DNA from: Rhodococcus sp. HM1
GTDB taxonomy: Bacteria; Actinomycetota; Actinomycetes; Mycobacteriales; Mycobacteriaceae
Direction of reading: 5' to 3'
Assembly (NCBI RefSeq): GCF_023218075.1
Contig: NZ_JALPTB010000024.1
Span: forward strand, 1 to 64,000
DNA length: 64,000 nt
Part shown: piece by piece, positions 50,496 through 59,350 of the stretch
Layout of the letters: every line of letters starts with the position of its first letter
Numbering within the stretch: position 1 is the first letter of the stretch
Notes under the pieces: model-generated
What the model saw: only the letters and a program-made list of their open reading frames with translations
The model's database searches: none
Told to the model about the DNA's origin: nothing
Translations under genes and position numbers: made by a program

Positions 50496-51989
50496 TCAGG
50501 CCAGAGCCCGCACCGCCAGGAACACGTCGAGACGGTCGCCGATATGCGCGAGGTTGCGGCCGGTGAGTGCCTCGACCCGCCCGATCCGGTAGCGCACGGT
50601 GTTGGGATGCAGGTGCAACCGATCGGCGGTGCGACGCCAGGAGCCGTCGCAGTCCAGGAACGCCTCCAGCGTCGTCATCAGGCCCGCCCGGGTCCGTCGG
50701 TCGTAGTCGAGGACCTGCCCCAGGGTGCGGTCGGCGAAGGCGCGGCGCACCCGGTCCGGCACCGCGGACAGCAGGCCCACCGCCGAATCCAGGTCCGCGG
50801 CGCGCACCGACACCGGACCCGTGTCCCCACGGGCGATGGCCGCCGCCGACTCGGCCGAGCGGATGCCGCCGTCGATCGACTCTCCGGCACACGTGCCGGA
50901 GACCCCCACCGCGATCCGGGTACCGGCCAGTACCGGTGCGAGACGCCCGAGCCGGCGCTGCAGCACGGCGACGACGTCGGATTCGGTGCCCGCCACCACC
51001 GCGACCGTGCGCCCGGCCGCGTCGATACCGGTCACGCACGACGGCAGCGCGTCGCTCACCACCGCGCGCAGGGCGACGTGCTGCTCGGGCGTCGCGGCAG
51101 GTGTCCGCTCGACGACGACCGCGACGAGCGGTGTGCCGGCCGGGTGGGCCGCACCCGCGGCGTCCGCGACGCCGCGCGCGTCGGCCGTGTCCCACGCCGC
51201 GCGCAGCCGGTCCTCGCGCCGCACCCGCTCGAGCGCGGCGACCGTGGCGAGTTCGGTGAACGCGTCGAGGCAGTCCTCGCTGCGGGCGGCGGCCGATCCG
51301 AGCACGAGGAACCAGGCGGTCGTGCGGTCGCGCAGCGCCGAGCCGACCGGCAGCACCGTGTATCCGTTCGGGATCTCGGCGGGGAAACGCGGCGCCGACA
51401 GCGCGACGTCGCAGCACGCGTCGATCACCGATTCCCCGAGCTCGTCGTTGCCGGCGACGAGCGTGCCGGTAGCACTGAACACCCATGCCGGAACGTCGAA
51501 TTCGCGGCACACACGGGCGAGCAGCTCACCGAGCGCGTGACCGTCGGCGAACGCGGCGAGCAACCGACGCTGGCGGGCCAGGCCGGTCTGCAGCCGGTCC
51601 ATGCGGGCGCTGGACCACTGCCGGGTGAGGTGCTCGAGGACGGTGCTGAACGGCACGTCGTCGGGCACCGCGAGCAGCGGCAGCCCGTGCCGGGCGCAGG
51701 CGTCGACGACATCCGCGGGCACCTCGCCGAGCAGGGCCTCGCCGGCGGCGACGGCCGCGACCCCGGCGCGCGCGAGGTGCGCGACGAACACCTCCGAGTC
51801 CTCCGGCGCGCGGCGCCACACCAGACCCGTGAACACCAGCGATCCGGCGCTGACGTAGCGCGTCGGGTCGGGCATGTCGGTGGTGCACGCGCGGTGCACC
51901 GGGCGGGCGAGCGCGGCCGCGTCGCCGTGCAGCAGCCGGATGCCGAGTCCGGGTGTGTCGAGGACGTCCTGCAGCAGCACGATCGTCAC
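50496..51989 (-). CDS. pucR: PucR family transcriptional regulator
   Basis: 497 residues. The N-terminal purine-catabolism-regulator domain has QDVLDTPGLGIRLLHGD near 6-22. A central ligand region precedes the C-terminal PucR helix-turn-helix at about 455-482 (RRTADRLHLHPNTVRYRIG). It senses purines and switches the divergent catabolic genes. GTG at 51989 has GGAAGGG almost abutting, so the true start may differ slightly. It converges with uricase (21-bp gap). Confidence 0.88.
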   Translation of the reverse strand: MTIVLLQDVLDTPGLGIRLLHGDAAALARPVHRACTTDMPDPTRYVSAGSLVFTGLVWRRAPEDSEVFVAHLARAGVAAVAAGEALLGEVPADVVDACARHGLPLLAVPDDVPFSTVLEHLTRQWSSARMDRLQTGLARQRRLLAAFADGHALGELLARVCREFDVPAWVFSATGTLVAGNDELGESVIDACCDVALSAPRFPAEIPNGYTVLPVGSALRDRTTAWFLVLGSAAARSEDCLDAFTELATVAALERVRREDRLRAAWDTADARGVADAAGAAHPAGTPLVAVVVERTPAATPEQHVALRAVVSDALPSCVTGIDAAGRTVAVVAGTESDVVAVLQRRLGRLAPVLAGTRIAVGVSGTCAGESIDGGIRSAESAAAIARGDTGPVSVRAADLDSAVGLLSAVPDRVRRAFADRTLGQVLDYDRRTRAGLMTTLEAFLDCDGSWRRTADRLHLHPNTVRYRIGRVEALTGRNLAHIGDRLDVFLAVRALA

Positions 51990-52055
51990 CCCTTCCGGGC
52001 GAGGTCCGGCGGGTCACCGCCGCCGGATCCACGGGTTTGGACGATCGCACAATAG

Positions 52056-52080
52056 GAAACCGCCGTTTCGATTCGGTTTC
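52056..52080. promoter_or_regulatory. Inverted repeat between pucR and the deaminase operon
   Basis: GAAACCG (52056-52062) and CGGTTTC (52074-52080) are exact complements 11 bp apart, with an internal CGTTTCG. It is in the 164-bp divergent region and is a candidate PucR operator. Confidence 0.4.
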
Positions 52081-52153
52081 GTCGATGGTGCCCGGGATAT
52101 TGCGACGAATCGGGAGTTCACTGGAACTGTTCACGAGGTGAGGAGCAGCGCCC

Positions 52154-53527
52154 ATGGATCCGCAACAGCCGACGGCACCGATCGTGATCCGCGATGCCTA
52201 CCTGGTCACGATGGATTCCGCCCGCACCGAGCACCCGCGCGGCTATGTCGTCGTGGAAGGCAACCGCATCACCCGGATCGGTGCGGGTGAACCGGCCGGA
52301 TACGACCACGCCACGATCGTCGACGGCAGCGGATGCGTGCTGACGCCGGGGCTGATCAACACCCACCACCACCTGTACCAGTGGATCACCCGCGGGCTCG
52401 CCGTGGACCACACCCTGTTCGAATGGCTCACCACGCTCTATCCCGTGTGGGCGGGGATCGACGCCGACGCCGTGCACGTCGCCGCGAAGGGCGCGCTCGC
52501 GCATCTTGCGAAGACCGGGTGCACCACCAGCACCGACCACCACTACGTCGTGCCGCGCGAGGGCGGTGACGTGTTCGGGGCGGAGATCGCCGCGGCCGCC
52601 GAGGTGGGCATCCGGTTCCATCCGTGCCGCGGCTCGATGGACCTGGGCACCAGCGCCGGTGGGCTTCCGCCGGATCACATCGTCGAGGATCTCGATGCGA
52701 TCCTCGAGGGCAGCCGGCGCGCGGTCGAGCAGTGGCACGATCCGTCGTTCGATTCGATGCTGAGGATCGCGCTGGCGCCGTGCTCTCCGTTCTCCGTCAC
52801 CACCGAGCTGCTGCGGCAGTCCGCGGTGCTCGCCCGCGACCTCGGGGTGCGGCTGCACACGCACCTCGCCGAGACCCTCGACGAGCAGGACTTCTGCCTC
52901 GAGCGATTCGGATGCAATCCCGTGCAGTACATGGAGTCGCTCGGCTGGACCGGCCCGGACGTCTGGTACGCGCACGCGGTGCACCTCGACGACCGCGACA
53001 TCGGGGTGCTCGCCGCGTCCGGCACCGGCGCCGCGCACTGCCCGACGTCGAACGGCCGGCTCGGCGCGGGCATCGCGCGCGCCGCCGACCTGTATGCCGC
53101 CGGGGTTCCGCTCGGCCTCGGGGTCGACGGGGCCGCGAGCAACGAATCGTGCTGCATGCTCGAGGAAGCCCACCACGCGGCCCTGTTCGCGCGGGCCCGC
53201 AGCGGTCCCCGCGCGATGACGGTGCGCCAGAGCCTCGAACTCGCCACGATCGGCGGTGCCCGGGTGCTGGGTCGCGAGGACGAGATCGGGTCCGTCGAGA
53301 TCGGCAAGCTCGCCGATCTCGCGCTGTGGCGGATCGACACCCTCGCCCATTCCGGGATCACCGATCCGGTCGCGGCGATCGTGCTCGGCTCGCAGCCGCC
53401 TCTCGAACTGTTGCTCGTCAACGGCCGTGAGGTGGTGCGCCGCGACGAGGTCCTCACCGTGGACGAGGACACCGTCGCGTGTGAGGTTGCCGCCGCCCAC
53501 CGGGCGCTCGTCGCGAAGGCGGGGTGA
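52154..53527 (+). CDS. 8-oxoguanine deaminase-like amidohydrolase
   Basis: 457 residues of the TrzN/AtzB/8-oxoguanine deaminase clade. NTHHHLYQW near 69-77 provides metal His ligands, HTHLAETLDEQD near 236 the third site, and GLGVDGAASNE near 317-327 the catalytic Asp. It probably converts 8-oxoguanine to uric acid, feeding the uricase pathway. ATG at 52154, with GGAGCAG upstream. Its stop overlaps the XDH FAD subunit start by 4 bp. Confidence 0.86.
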   Translation: MDPQQPTAPIVIRDAYLVTMDSARTEHPRGYVVVEGNRITRIGAGEPAGYDHATIVDGSGCVLTPGLINTHHHLYQWITRGLAVDHTLFEWLTTLYPVWAGIDADAVHVAAKGALAHLAKTGCTTSTDHHYVVPREGGDVFGAEIAAAAEVGIRFHPCRGSMDLGTSAGGLPPDHIVEDLDAILEGSRRAVEQWHDPSFDSMLRIALAPCSPFSVTTELLRQSAVLARDLGVRLHTHLAETLDEQDFCLERFGCNPVQYMESLGWTGPDVWYAHAVHLDDRDIGVLAASGTGAAHCPTSNGRLGAGIARAADLYAAGVPLGLGVDGAASNESCCMLEEAHHAALFARARSGPRAMTVRQSLELATIGGARVLGREDEIGSVEIGKLADLALWRIDTLAHSGITDPVAAIVLGSQPPLELLLVNGREVVRRDEVLTVDEDTVACEVAAAHRALVAKAG

Positions 53528-54342
53528 GTACCGTGGATCTGCACACCGTCACCGACTACCGGGTGGCCCGCGATCGCCACGATCTCGCGGCAGGACCGGC
53601 CACCGCCTACGTCGGCGGCGGCACGTGGTTGTTCTCCGAGCCGCAGCCGCACCTGAACCGGCTGGTGGACCTCACCGGACTGGAATGGCCGGCGCTCACC
53701 GTCACCGAGGACGGCCTCGAGATCGCCGCGACCTGCACGGTGGAACGGATCGCGAACCTGTCCGGATCCGAAACATGGCCTGCTGCACCACTGTTCCGGC
53801 AGTGCGCCTCCGCGCTGCTGGCGTCGTGGAAGATCTGGAAACGCGCGACCGTCGGCGGCAACCTGTGCCTGTCGTTCCCCGCGGGCGCGATGATCTCCCT
53901 CGTCTCCGCCCTGGACGGGACGGTGCTGATCTGGTCGGCGGACGGCTCCGATCGACGGATCCCGGTGGTGGACTTCGTGACCGGAATCGCCACCAATGTC
54001 CTCGGCGCCGGAGACGTGGTGCGAAGTATCCACATCCCTGCACCGATGTTGCAGGCGCGCACCGCGTTCCGGAAGATCGCATTGTCCCCGCTCGGTCGCT
54101 CGGGTGCGGTCGTGATCGGACGGCGGGACCCGGACGGGGCGGTCGCGCTGTCCGTGACCGCAGCCACCGACCGGCCGTACGTGCTGACCTTCGACTGGGC
54201 CCCGGATTCGCGCGAGCTGGAAGAAGCTCTGGCAGAGCGTATTCCCGATTCCGCCTACTACACCGATGCCCACGGGGCCGCGGACTGGCGGCGCGCGGTC
54301 ACCGCCGTGCTCGCCGGGGAGATCTGTGAGGAGCTGTCGTGA
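53524..54342 (+). CDS. Xanthine dehydrogenase FAD-binding subunit
   Basis: 272 residues of the CoxM/XdhB-like FAD family. AYVGGGTWLF near 28-37 and ATVGGNLCLSFPAGAMIS near 117-134 bind the flavin. It accepts electrons from the Fe-S centres and passes them to NAD. GTG at 53524 overlaps the deaminase stop; its own stop overlaps the large subunit GTG by 4 bp. Confidence 0.9.
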   Translation: MSTVDLHTVTDYRVARDRHDLAAGPATAYVGGGTWLFSEPQPHLNRLVDLTGLEWPALTVTEDGLEIAATCTVERIANLSGSETWPAAPLFRQCASALLASWKIWKRATVGGNLCLSFPAGAMISLVSALDGTVLIWSADGSDRRIPVVDFVTGIATNVLGAGDVVRSIHIPAPMLQARTAFRKIALSPLGRSGAVVIGRRDPDGAVALSVTAATDRPYVLTFDWAPDSRELEEALAERIPDSAYYTDAHGAADWRRAVTAVLAGEICEELS

Positions 54343-57041
54343 AGTTCACCGTGAACGGCCGCGAGATCGACACCCCGGCACGGCCCGGGCAGTGCCTGCG
54401 CACCCTGCTGCGCGAGAACACCCACTTCGAGGTGAAGAAGGGATGCGACGCCGGCGACTGCGGCGCCTGTTCGGTCCTCGTCGACGGGGAAGCGGTGCAC
54501 TCGTGCATCTACCCCGCACAGCGAATCGAAGGCCACGAGGTCACCACCGTCTCCGGGCTCGGCACCCCCGAGAACCTGCACCCGCTGCAGCGTCGGTTCG
54601 TCGACGCCGCGGGATTCCAGTGCGGGTTCTGCACCGCCGGAATGATCGTCACCGCCTCGACATTCACCGACGTCGACCTCGACGACCTGCCGAACCGGCT
54701 CAAGGGCAACCTGTGCCGGTGCACCGGGTACCGGTCCATCGACGATTCCCTGCGTGGCGTCACCAACGTCGAATATGCCGGGGCCGAGCCGTCGTTGGGG
54801 CGGTCGCAGGCCGCACCGGCCGGTCCGCGCGTGGTCACCGGAACCGAGCCGTACACGTTCGACACCGTCGTGGAAGGGGCCCTGCATATCGCGGTGCTCG
54901 GCAGCCCGCACGCGCACGCCCGCATCACGGCGATCGACACCTCGGCGGCCGAAGCGCTGCCGGGAGTGCACGCGGTGCTGTGCTACCGGGACGCCCCGGA
55001 CATCGCGTATTCTACTGCCCGCCACGAGAACCGGGAGGAAGATCCCGACGACACCCTCCTGTTCGACCGGGTGCTGCGCTTCCACGGGCAGCGCGTCGCC
55101 GCGGTCGTCGCCGAGTCCCCGGCGATCGCGCAGGAGGGGTGCCGCCTGATCGAGGTCGAGTACGAGGTGCTGCCGTTCGTCCTCGACCCGGACGAGGCAC
55201 GGTCACCCGGGGCGCCGCTGTTGCACGCCGGCAAGGGATCCGAGTCGCGCATCGGCGATCCGTCCCGCAACATCATCGGCGAGGTGCACGGCGGGGTCGG
55301 CGACATCGACGCCGGAATCGCCGCGGCTACCGCCGTCGTGCGTGGCCGGTGGCAGACCCAGCGCGTGCAGCACACGCACCTCGAAACCCACGGGGCCATC
55401 GGCTGGATCGACGACGACGGACGCCTGGTGATCCGCAGTTCCACGCAGGTGCCGTTCCTCGTCCGCGACGAACTGTGCCACGTGTTCGGGCTCGAGTGCG
55501 ACCGGGTGCGGGTGTTCACGGCGCGGCTCGGCGGCGGGTTCGGCGGGAAGCAGGAGATGCTGGTCGAGGACGTCGTCGCCGCGGCCGTGCTGCGGACCGG
55601 ACGTCCGGTGCAGTGGGAGTTCACCCGCAGCGACCAGTTGACGGTCGCACCGTGCCGGCATCCGATGCGGGTCGACGTCACCGTCGCCGCGGACGCCGAC
55701 GGGATCCTCACCACGCTGGCGATCGACGTGCTCAACGACGGTGGCGCGTACGGAAACCATTCGGCGAGCGTCATGTTCCACGGATGCGGCGAATCGATCG
55801 AGGTGTACCGCTGCCCGAACAAGCGCGTCGACGCCCAGTCGGTGTACACGAACAACCGGCCGTCCGGGGCGTTCCGCGGCTACGGCCTCGGGCAGGTGAT
55901 CTTCGCCGTCGAATCCGCGATGGACGAGCTGGCTTTGGAACTCGGGATCGACCCCTTCGAGCTGCGTCGGCGCAACGTGGTGGTGCCGGGCGACGATCTG
56001 ATCGGAGCGCACCCGGAGGGCGCGGACCTGGTGTTCGGCAGTTACGGGCTGGACCAGTGTCTCGACGTCGTGCAGGAGGCCCTGTCGCGGGGCAACGATG
56101 TGGTGGCGCCGGTGGGGGAGCAGTGGCGGATCGGCGAGGGCATGGCGCTGTCGATGATCGCGTCCAACCCGCCCGGCGGCCACTACGCCGACACGTCGAT
56201 CGAATTGCAGCCCGACGGAACGTATCTCGCCCGGGTCGGCACCGCCGAGTTCGGGAACGGCACCACCACGGTGCACACCCAGATCGCCGCGACCGAACTG
56301 GGCACCAGCCCCGACCGGATCCAGGTCCGGCAATCCGACACCGACGTCACCACCCACGACACCGGTGCCTACGGATCCTCCGGCACGGTGGTCGCGGCCA
56401 AGGCCCTGCTGGCGGCGGCGCGGGAACTGCACGGCCGCATCCGCAAACTCGCCGCCGAACTGACCGGCACCGACGCCGACGCGGTCGTCCTCGAACCGGA
56501 CGGTGCCCGGGCCGGGGATGTGCTGGTCACCCCCGCGGAACTGCTCGAGGCGGCCGGTGAGCCGCTGCGCGCCGAGGGCAACCACGGCGGTCTGCCACGG
56601 TCGCTGTCGTTCAACGTGCACGGCTTCCGGGTCGCGGTGGACGTGCGGACCGGTGAGGTCCGGATTCTGCAGTCGGTGCAGGCCGCCGACGCCGGCACGG
56701 TCGTCAACCCCGAACAGTGCCGTGGCCAGGTGGAAGGCGGCGTCGCACAGGCCATCGGCACGGCCCTCTACGAGGAACTGATCACCGACAACCTCGGCCG
56801 GGTGACGACGAATGTGCTGCGCAACTACCACATTCCGCAGTACGCGGACGTGCCGCGCACGGAGGTGCACTTCGTCGAAACGTTCGACACCATCGGTCCG
56901 ATGGGCGCGAAGTCGATGAGCGAGGCACCGTACAACCCCGTCGCGCCCGCACTGGCGAACGCGGTGCGTCGCGCGATCGGGGTGCGGCCGTACGAACTGC
57001 CGATCTCCCGCGACCGGGTCTGGAGGGCGCTCGGGCGCTGA
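54339..57041 (+). CDS. Xanthine dehydrogenase Fe-S/molybdopterin fused subunit
   Basis: 900 residues. The N-terminal [2Fe-2S] domain has Cys36, Cys41, Cys44 and Cys56; the second cluster has Cys95, Cys98, Cys126 and Cys128. The Moco domain follows from about 160 to the end, with GGGFGGKQE near 400 and the presumed catalytic Glu862 in SMSEAPYNP. Fe-S and Moco parts are fused in one chain with FAD separate. It oxidises xanthine or hypoxanthine to urate. GTG at 54339. A palindromic repeat starts right after the stop. Confidence 0.92.
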   Translation: MKFTVNGREIDTPARPGQCLRTLLRENTHFEVKKGCDAGDCGACSVLVDGEAVHSCIYPAQRIEGHEVTTVSGLGTPENLHPLQRRFVDAAGFQCGFCTAGMIVTASTFTDVDLDDLPNRLKGNLCRCTGYRSIDDSLRGVTNVEYAGAEPSLGRSQAAPAGPRVVTGTEPYTFDTVVEGALHIAVLGSPHAHARITAIDTSAAEALPGVHAVLCYRDAPDIAYSTARHENREEDPDDTLLFDRVLRFHGQRVAAVVAESPAIAQEGCRLIEVEYEVLPFVLDPDEARSPGAPLLHAGKGSESRIGDPSRNIIGEVHGGVGDIDAGIAAATAVVRGRWQTQRVQHTHLETHGAIGWIDDDGRLVIRSSTQVPFLVRDELCHVFGLECDRVRVFTARLGGGFGGKQEMLVEDVVAAAVLRTGRPVQWEFTRSDQLTVAPCRHPMRVDVTVAADADGILTTLAIDVLNDGGAYGNHSASVMFHGCGESIEVYRCPNKRVDAQSVYTNNRPSGAFRGYGLGQVIFAVESAMDELALELGIDPFELRRRNVVVPGDDLIGAHPEGADLVFGSYGLDQCLDVVQEALSRGNDVVAPVGEQWRIGEGMALSMIASNPPGGHYADTSIELQPDGTYLARVGTAEFGNGTTTVHTQIAATELGTSPDRIQVRQSDTDVTTHDTGAYGSSGTVVAAKALLAAARELHGRIRKLAAELTGTDADAVVLEPDGARAGDVLVTPAELLEAAGEPLRAEGNHGGLPRSLSFNVHGFRVAVDVRTGEVRILQSVQAADAGTVVNPEQCRGQVEGGVAQAIGTALYEELITDNLGRVTTNVLRNYHIPQYADVPRTEVHFVETFDTIGPMGAKSMSEAPYNPVAPALANAVRRAIGVRPYELPISRDRVWRALGR

Positions 57042-57048
57042 CGCGCCC

Positions 57049-57088
57049 GTGTGCCTTTGTGGCGGCTGGGACCGCCACAAAGGCACAC
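57049..57088. repeat. Dispersed palindromic element, copy 2
   Basis: Arms 57049-57065 and 57072-57088 pair over 17 bp with a 6-nt loop (CTGGGA). It lies 7 bp after the XDH stop between convergent genes. Same GTGTGCCTTTGTGGCGG arm as copy 1. Confidence 0.85.
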
Positions 57089-57094
57089 CGGCCG

Positions 57095-57907
57095 CTAGGC
57101 CGCCTCTGCCCCCTGGAACAGCAGCGCGGACAGCATGTCGACGTAGGCGTGGAATTCCGGGCTGCGCATCGTCTCTGCGGCGCGGGGACGCGGCAGGTCG
57201 ATCGGGACGACATCGAGCACCCGGCCCGGCCGTGCGCTCATCACCGCGACCGCGTCCGACAGCAGCACGGCCTCGGCGATACCGTGCGTGACCATCAGGG
57301 TGGTCGCGGGCTTCTCGGTCCAGATCCGCTGCAGCTCGAGGTTGAGGCGCTGGCGCGTCATGTCGTCGAGCGCACCGAAGGGTTCGTCGAGCAGCAGCAC
57401 CGACGGGCGTAGCACCAGCGCTCGCGCAATCGAAACACGCTGCCGCATACCGCCCGACAGTTGCGCGGGTTTCGATTTCTCGAAGCCGCGCAGTCCCACG
57501 AGTTCGATGAGTTCGCGCACCAACTCGGGTTCGGCGGGAAGTCCGGCTACCTGCCGGGGCAGGGCGATGTTCGCCTCGACGGTCCGCCAGGGCAGCAGTG
57601 CCGAATCCTGGAAGGCCACACCGAGTTGGTGGGCGTTGCGGAGTTCCTCGGGGCTCATGCCGTTGACGAGCACCGTGCCGGCGTCCGGGTGGTCGAGGCC
57701 CGCGAGGATCCGCAGCACCGTCGACTTACCGCAACCGGACGGCCCCAGGAGGGAGAGGAACTGTCCCTCGGAGGTGCGCAGATCCACGTTGTCGAGCGCC
57801 GTGACCGTGGCGCGGCCGGACTTGAACCGGCGCGACAGGCCGGTGATGTCGAGGCCGGTGCCGAGGGGCCGCAGACCGTCGGCAGCGGGTGAAGAGGTAG
57901 CAGTCAC
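57095..57907 (-). CDS. ABC transporter ATP-binding protein, SsuB/TauB/NrtD-like
   Basis: 270 residues. Walker A GPSGCGKST near 53-61, signature LSGGMRQRVS near 152 and Walker B VLLLDEPFGALDD near 170 are intact. The subfamily powers uptake of sulfonates, taurine, nitrate or thiamine-precursor-like compounds. No permease or binding protein is adjacent, so the partners lie elsewhere. GTG at 57907; GGAG sits somewhat far upstream. Confidence 0.83.
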   Translation of the reverse strand: MTATSSPAADGLRPLGTGLDITGLSRRFKSGRATVTALDNVDLRTSEGQFLSLLGPSGCGKSTVLRILAGLDHPDAGTVLVNGMSPEELRNAHQLGVAFQDSALLPWRTVEANIALPRQVAGLPAEPELVRELIELVGLRGFEKSKPAQLSGGMRQRVSIARALVLRPSVLLLDEPFGALDDMTRQRLNLELQRIWTEKPATTLMVTHGIAEAVLLSDAVAVMSARPGRVLDVVPIDLPRPRAAETMRSPEFHAYVDMLSALLFQGAEAA

Positions 57908-58092
57908 GATGGCGCAACTCCGATCCGTGGGCGATTCCGGGACGACCGGAAGCGGACACGGCCGGGACGACGGCGCGGGTCCGGGACCGGTGCGAATTCT
58001 CACCGTGCCGCTCGCGCCGGGCCCTGTCAAGCCGGTGGTCCGCGTTACGCATCCTTAACCGACCGGCAAACAGATTGTTCGAAGATATCCGT

Positions 58093-58100
58093 AACATGTT
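58093..58100. promoter_or_regulatory. AACATGTT palindrome in the region upstream of the ATPase gene
   Basis: Perfect 8-bp palindrome in an AT-rich 221-bp gap between the 2OG oxygenase stop and the ATPase start. It may belong to the promoter of the ATPase gene. No regulator is adjacent. Confidence 0.25.
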
Positions 58101-58128
58101 GCGTCGTAATGCTATCCAAGACGACGGA

Positions 58129-59088
58129 TCACGCCGCGCCGGACCGCGCCTTCAGGTAGGCGTGCGTCGCGTCGAAGCGGGACAGCATGTACTCACCGGC
58201 GGTGATCGATGGGTACAGCGGCTCGGCTCCCGGCTCCACACACGTCGGTATCGCCTCGACGAGCGCGTGGAAATCGGGTGCCACGAAGAACGGCAGCGAG
58301 TACCGGTCGCGTCCGACCGGAGCCAGGACACGGTGGCGGGTGGAAACATAGCGGTGGTTCGTCCACCGCGCGATCATGTCGCCCAGATTGACGACGAGAG
58401 CGTCCGGCGGAGTCGTCACGTCGATCCAGCCGCCGCGCGCCGCGACCTGAAGTCCACCGACGTCGTCCTGCGCCAGCAGCGTCAGCGAGCCGTAGTCGGT
58501 GTGGGCGCCCGCGCCCGGGGCTGTCTCGTTCGCGGGGACCGGTGGGTAGTGCAGCATCCGCAGGGTCACAAGGGGATCCCGGAACATCGGTGCGAACCAA
58601 TCCGCGTCGAGTCCGAGCGCGAGCGCGAGGCCTCGCATCAGGTGTGCATTGATGTCCAAACACGCCGCCGCGTAGGCGTCGGCCACCTCCCGGAACCCGG
58701 GCATCAGTGCCGCCGGCCACTGGGTCGCGCCGTGCAGTGGGGTCCCGGCGATCACGTCGGGGTGGTCCGGGCCGCGGTCGGTGGGGATGTCGAGCGCCTC
58801 CTTGGTGTCGGCACCGACGGCGTCGTCGAGAGTTTCGGCTCTCGCGGGCACATATCCGCTGTGGCAGTCGGACTTCGCGATGGCGATCTCCATCTTCGTC
58901 TCCGTGGGAAGGGAGAAGAATCGCTTCGCCTGGTCCATGGTCGCGGCCCGCAGCGCGGGATCCAGACCGTGCCCGGTGATGGTGAAGAAGCCGAGATCGG
59001 TGCATGCGGCGTCGAGCGCGGCGGCGACCGCTCCAGGATCGGTGCCGTCGCGCAGCGGTCGTAGGTCGATGACGGGGAGTGTCTCCAT
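58129..59088 (-). CDS. 2-oxoglutarate/Fe(II) oxygenase, isopenicillin-N-synthase-like
   Basis: 319 residues. His196-x-Asp198 (HTDYGSL) and His252 form the iron site; Arg262-Tyr-Ser264 binds 2-oxoglutarate. PVIDLRPL opens the protein as in plant-type dioxygenases. It hydroxylates an unknown substrate; its place in a purine island suggests a purine or nucleoside, but this is inference. ATG at 59088 follows GGAGGCC. It is divergent from the importer operon, with palindrome copy 3 between. Confidence 0.85.
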   Translation of the reverse strand: METLPVIDLRPLRDGTDPGAVAAALDAACTDLGFFTITGHGLDPALRAATMDQAKRFFSLPTETKMEIAIAKSDCHSGYVPARAETLDDAVGADTKEALDIPTDRGPDHPDVIAGTPLHGATQWPAALMPGFREVADAYAAACLDINAHLMRGLALALGLDADWFAPMFRDPLVTLRMLHYPPVPANETAPGAGAHTDYGSLTLLAQDDVGGLQVAARGGWIDVTTPPDALVVNLGDMIARWTNHRYVSTRHRVLAPVGRDRYSLPFFVAPDFHALVEAIPTCVEPGAEPLYPSITAGEYMLSRFDATHAYLKARSGAA

Positions 59089-59193
59089 GGGGCCTCCGCA
59101 GATGGACGGATGGTGGTCGTTCCCAGTTAATTCCGGTGATGATGCCGTCCCGTCTCGGAGCCGTGAGATCGGCGTTACGTGCGCTTCGCGCCC

Positions 59194-59233
59194 GTGTGCC
59201 GTTGTGGCGGTCAGGGCCGCCACAACGGCACAC
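59194..59233. repeat. Dispersed palindromic element, copy 3
   Basis: Arms GTGTGCCGTTGTGGCGG (59194-59210) and exact complement (59217-59233) with loop TCAGGG. One base differs in each arm from copies 1 and 2, and it changes on both sides so pairing is kept. It is located between divergent genes, unlike the other copies. Confidence 0.85.
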
Positions 59234-59350
59234 CGGGGGCGCAGCCCCACCCTGAAACACAAACGTCACGGATCGGACATTCCCGATCAATCAACCACCG
59301 GCATCGTCTGCCGACAACGAACAACGACTGCGCGGAAGGTCGTACACCGC

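Noticed and set aside
13384-59233. Repeats as a CRISPR array
   Set aside because: Copies are kilobases apart, palindromic and lack regular spacers; no cas genes occur.
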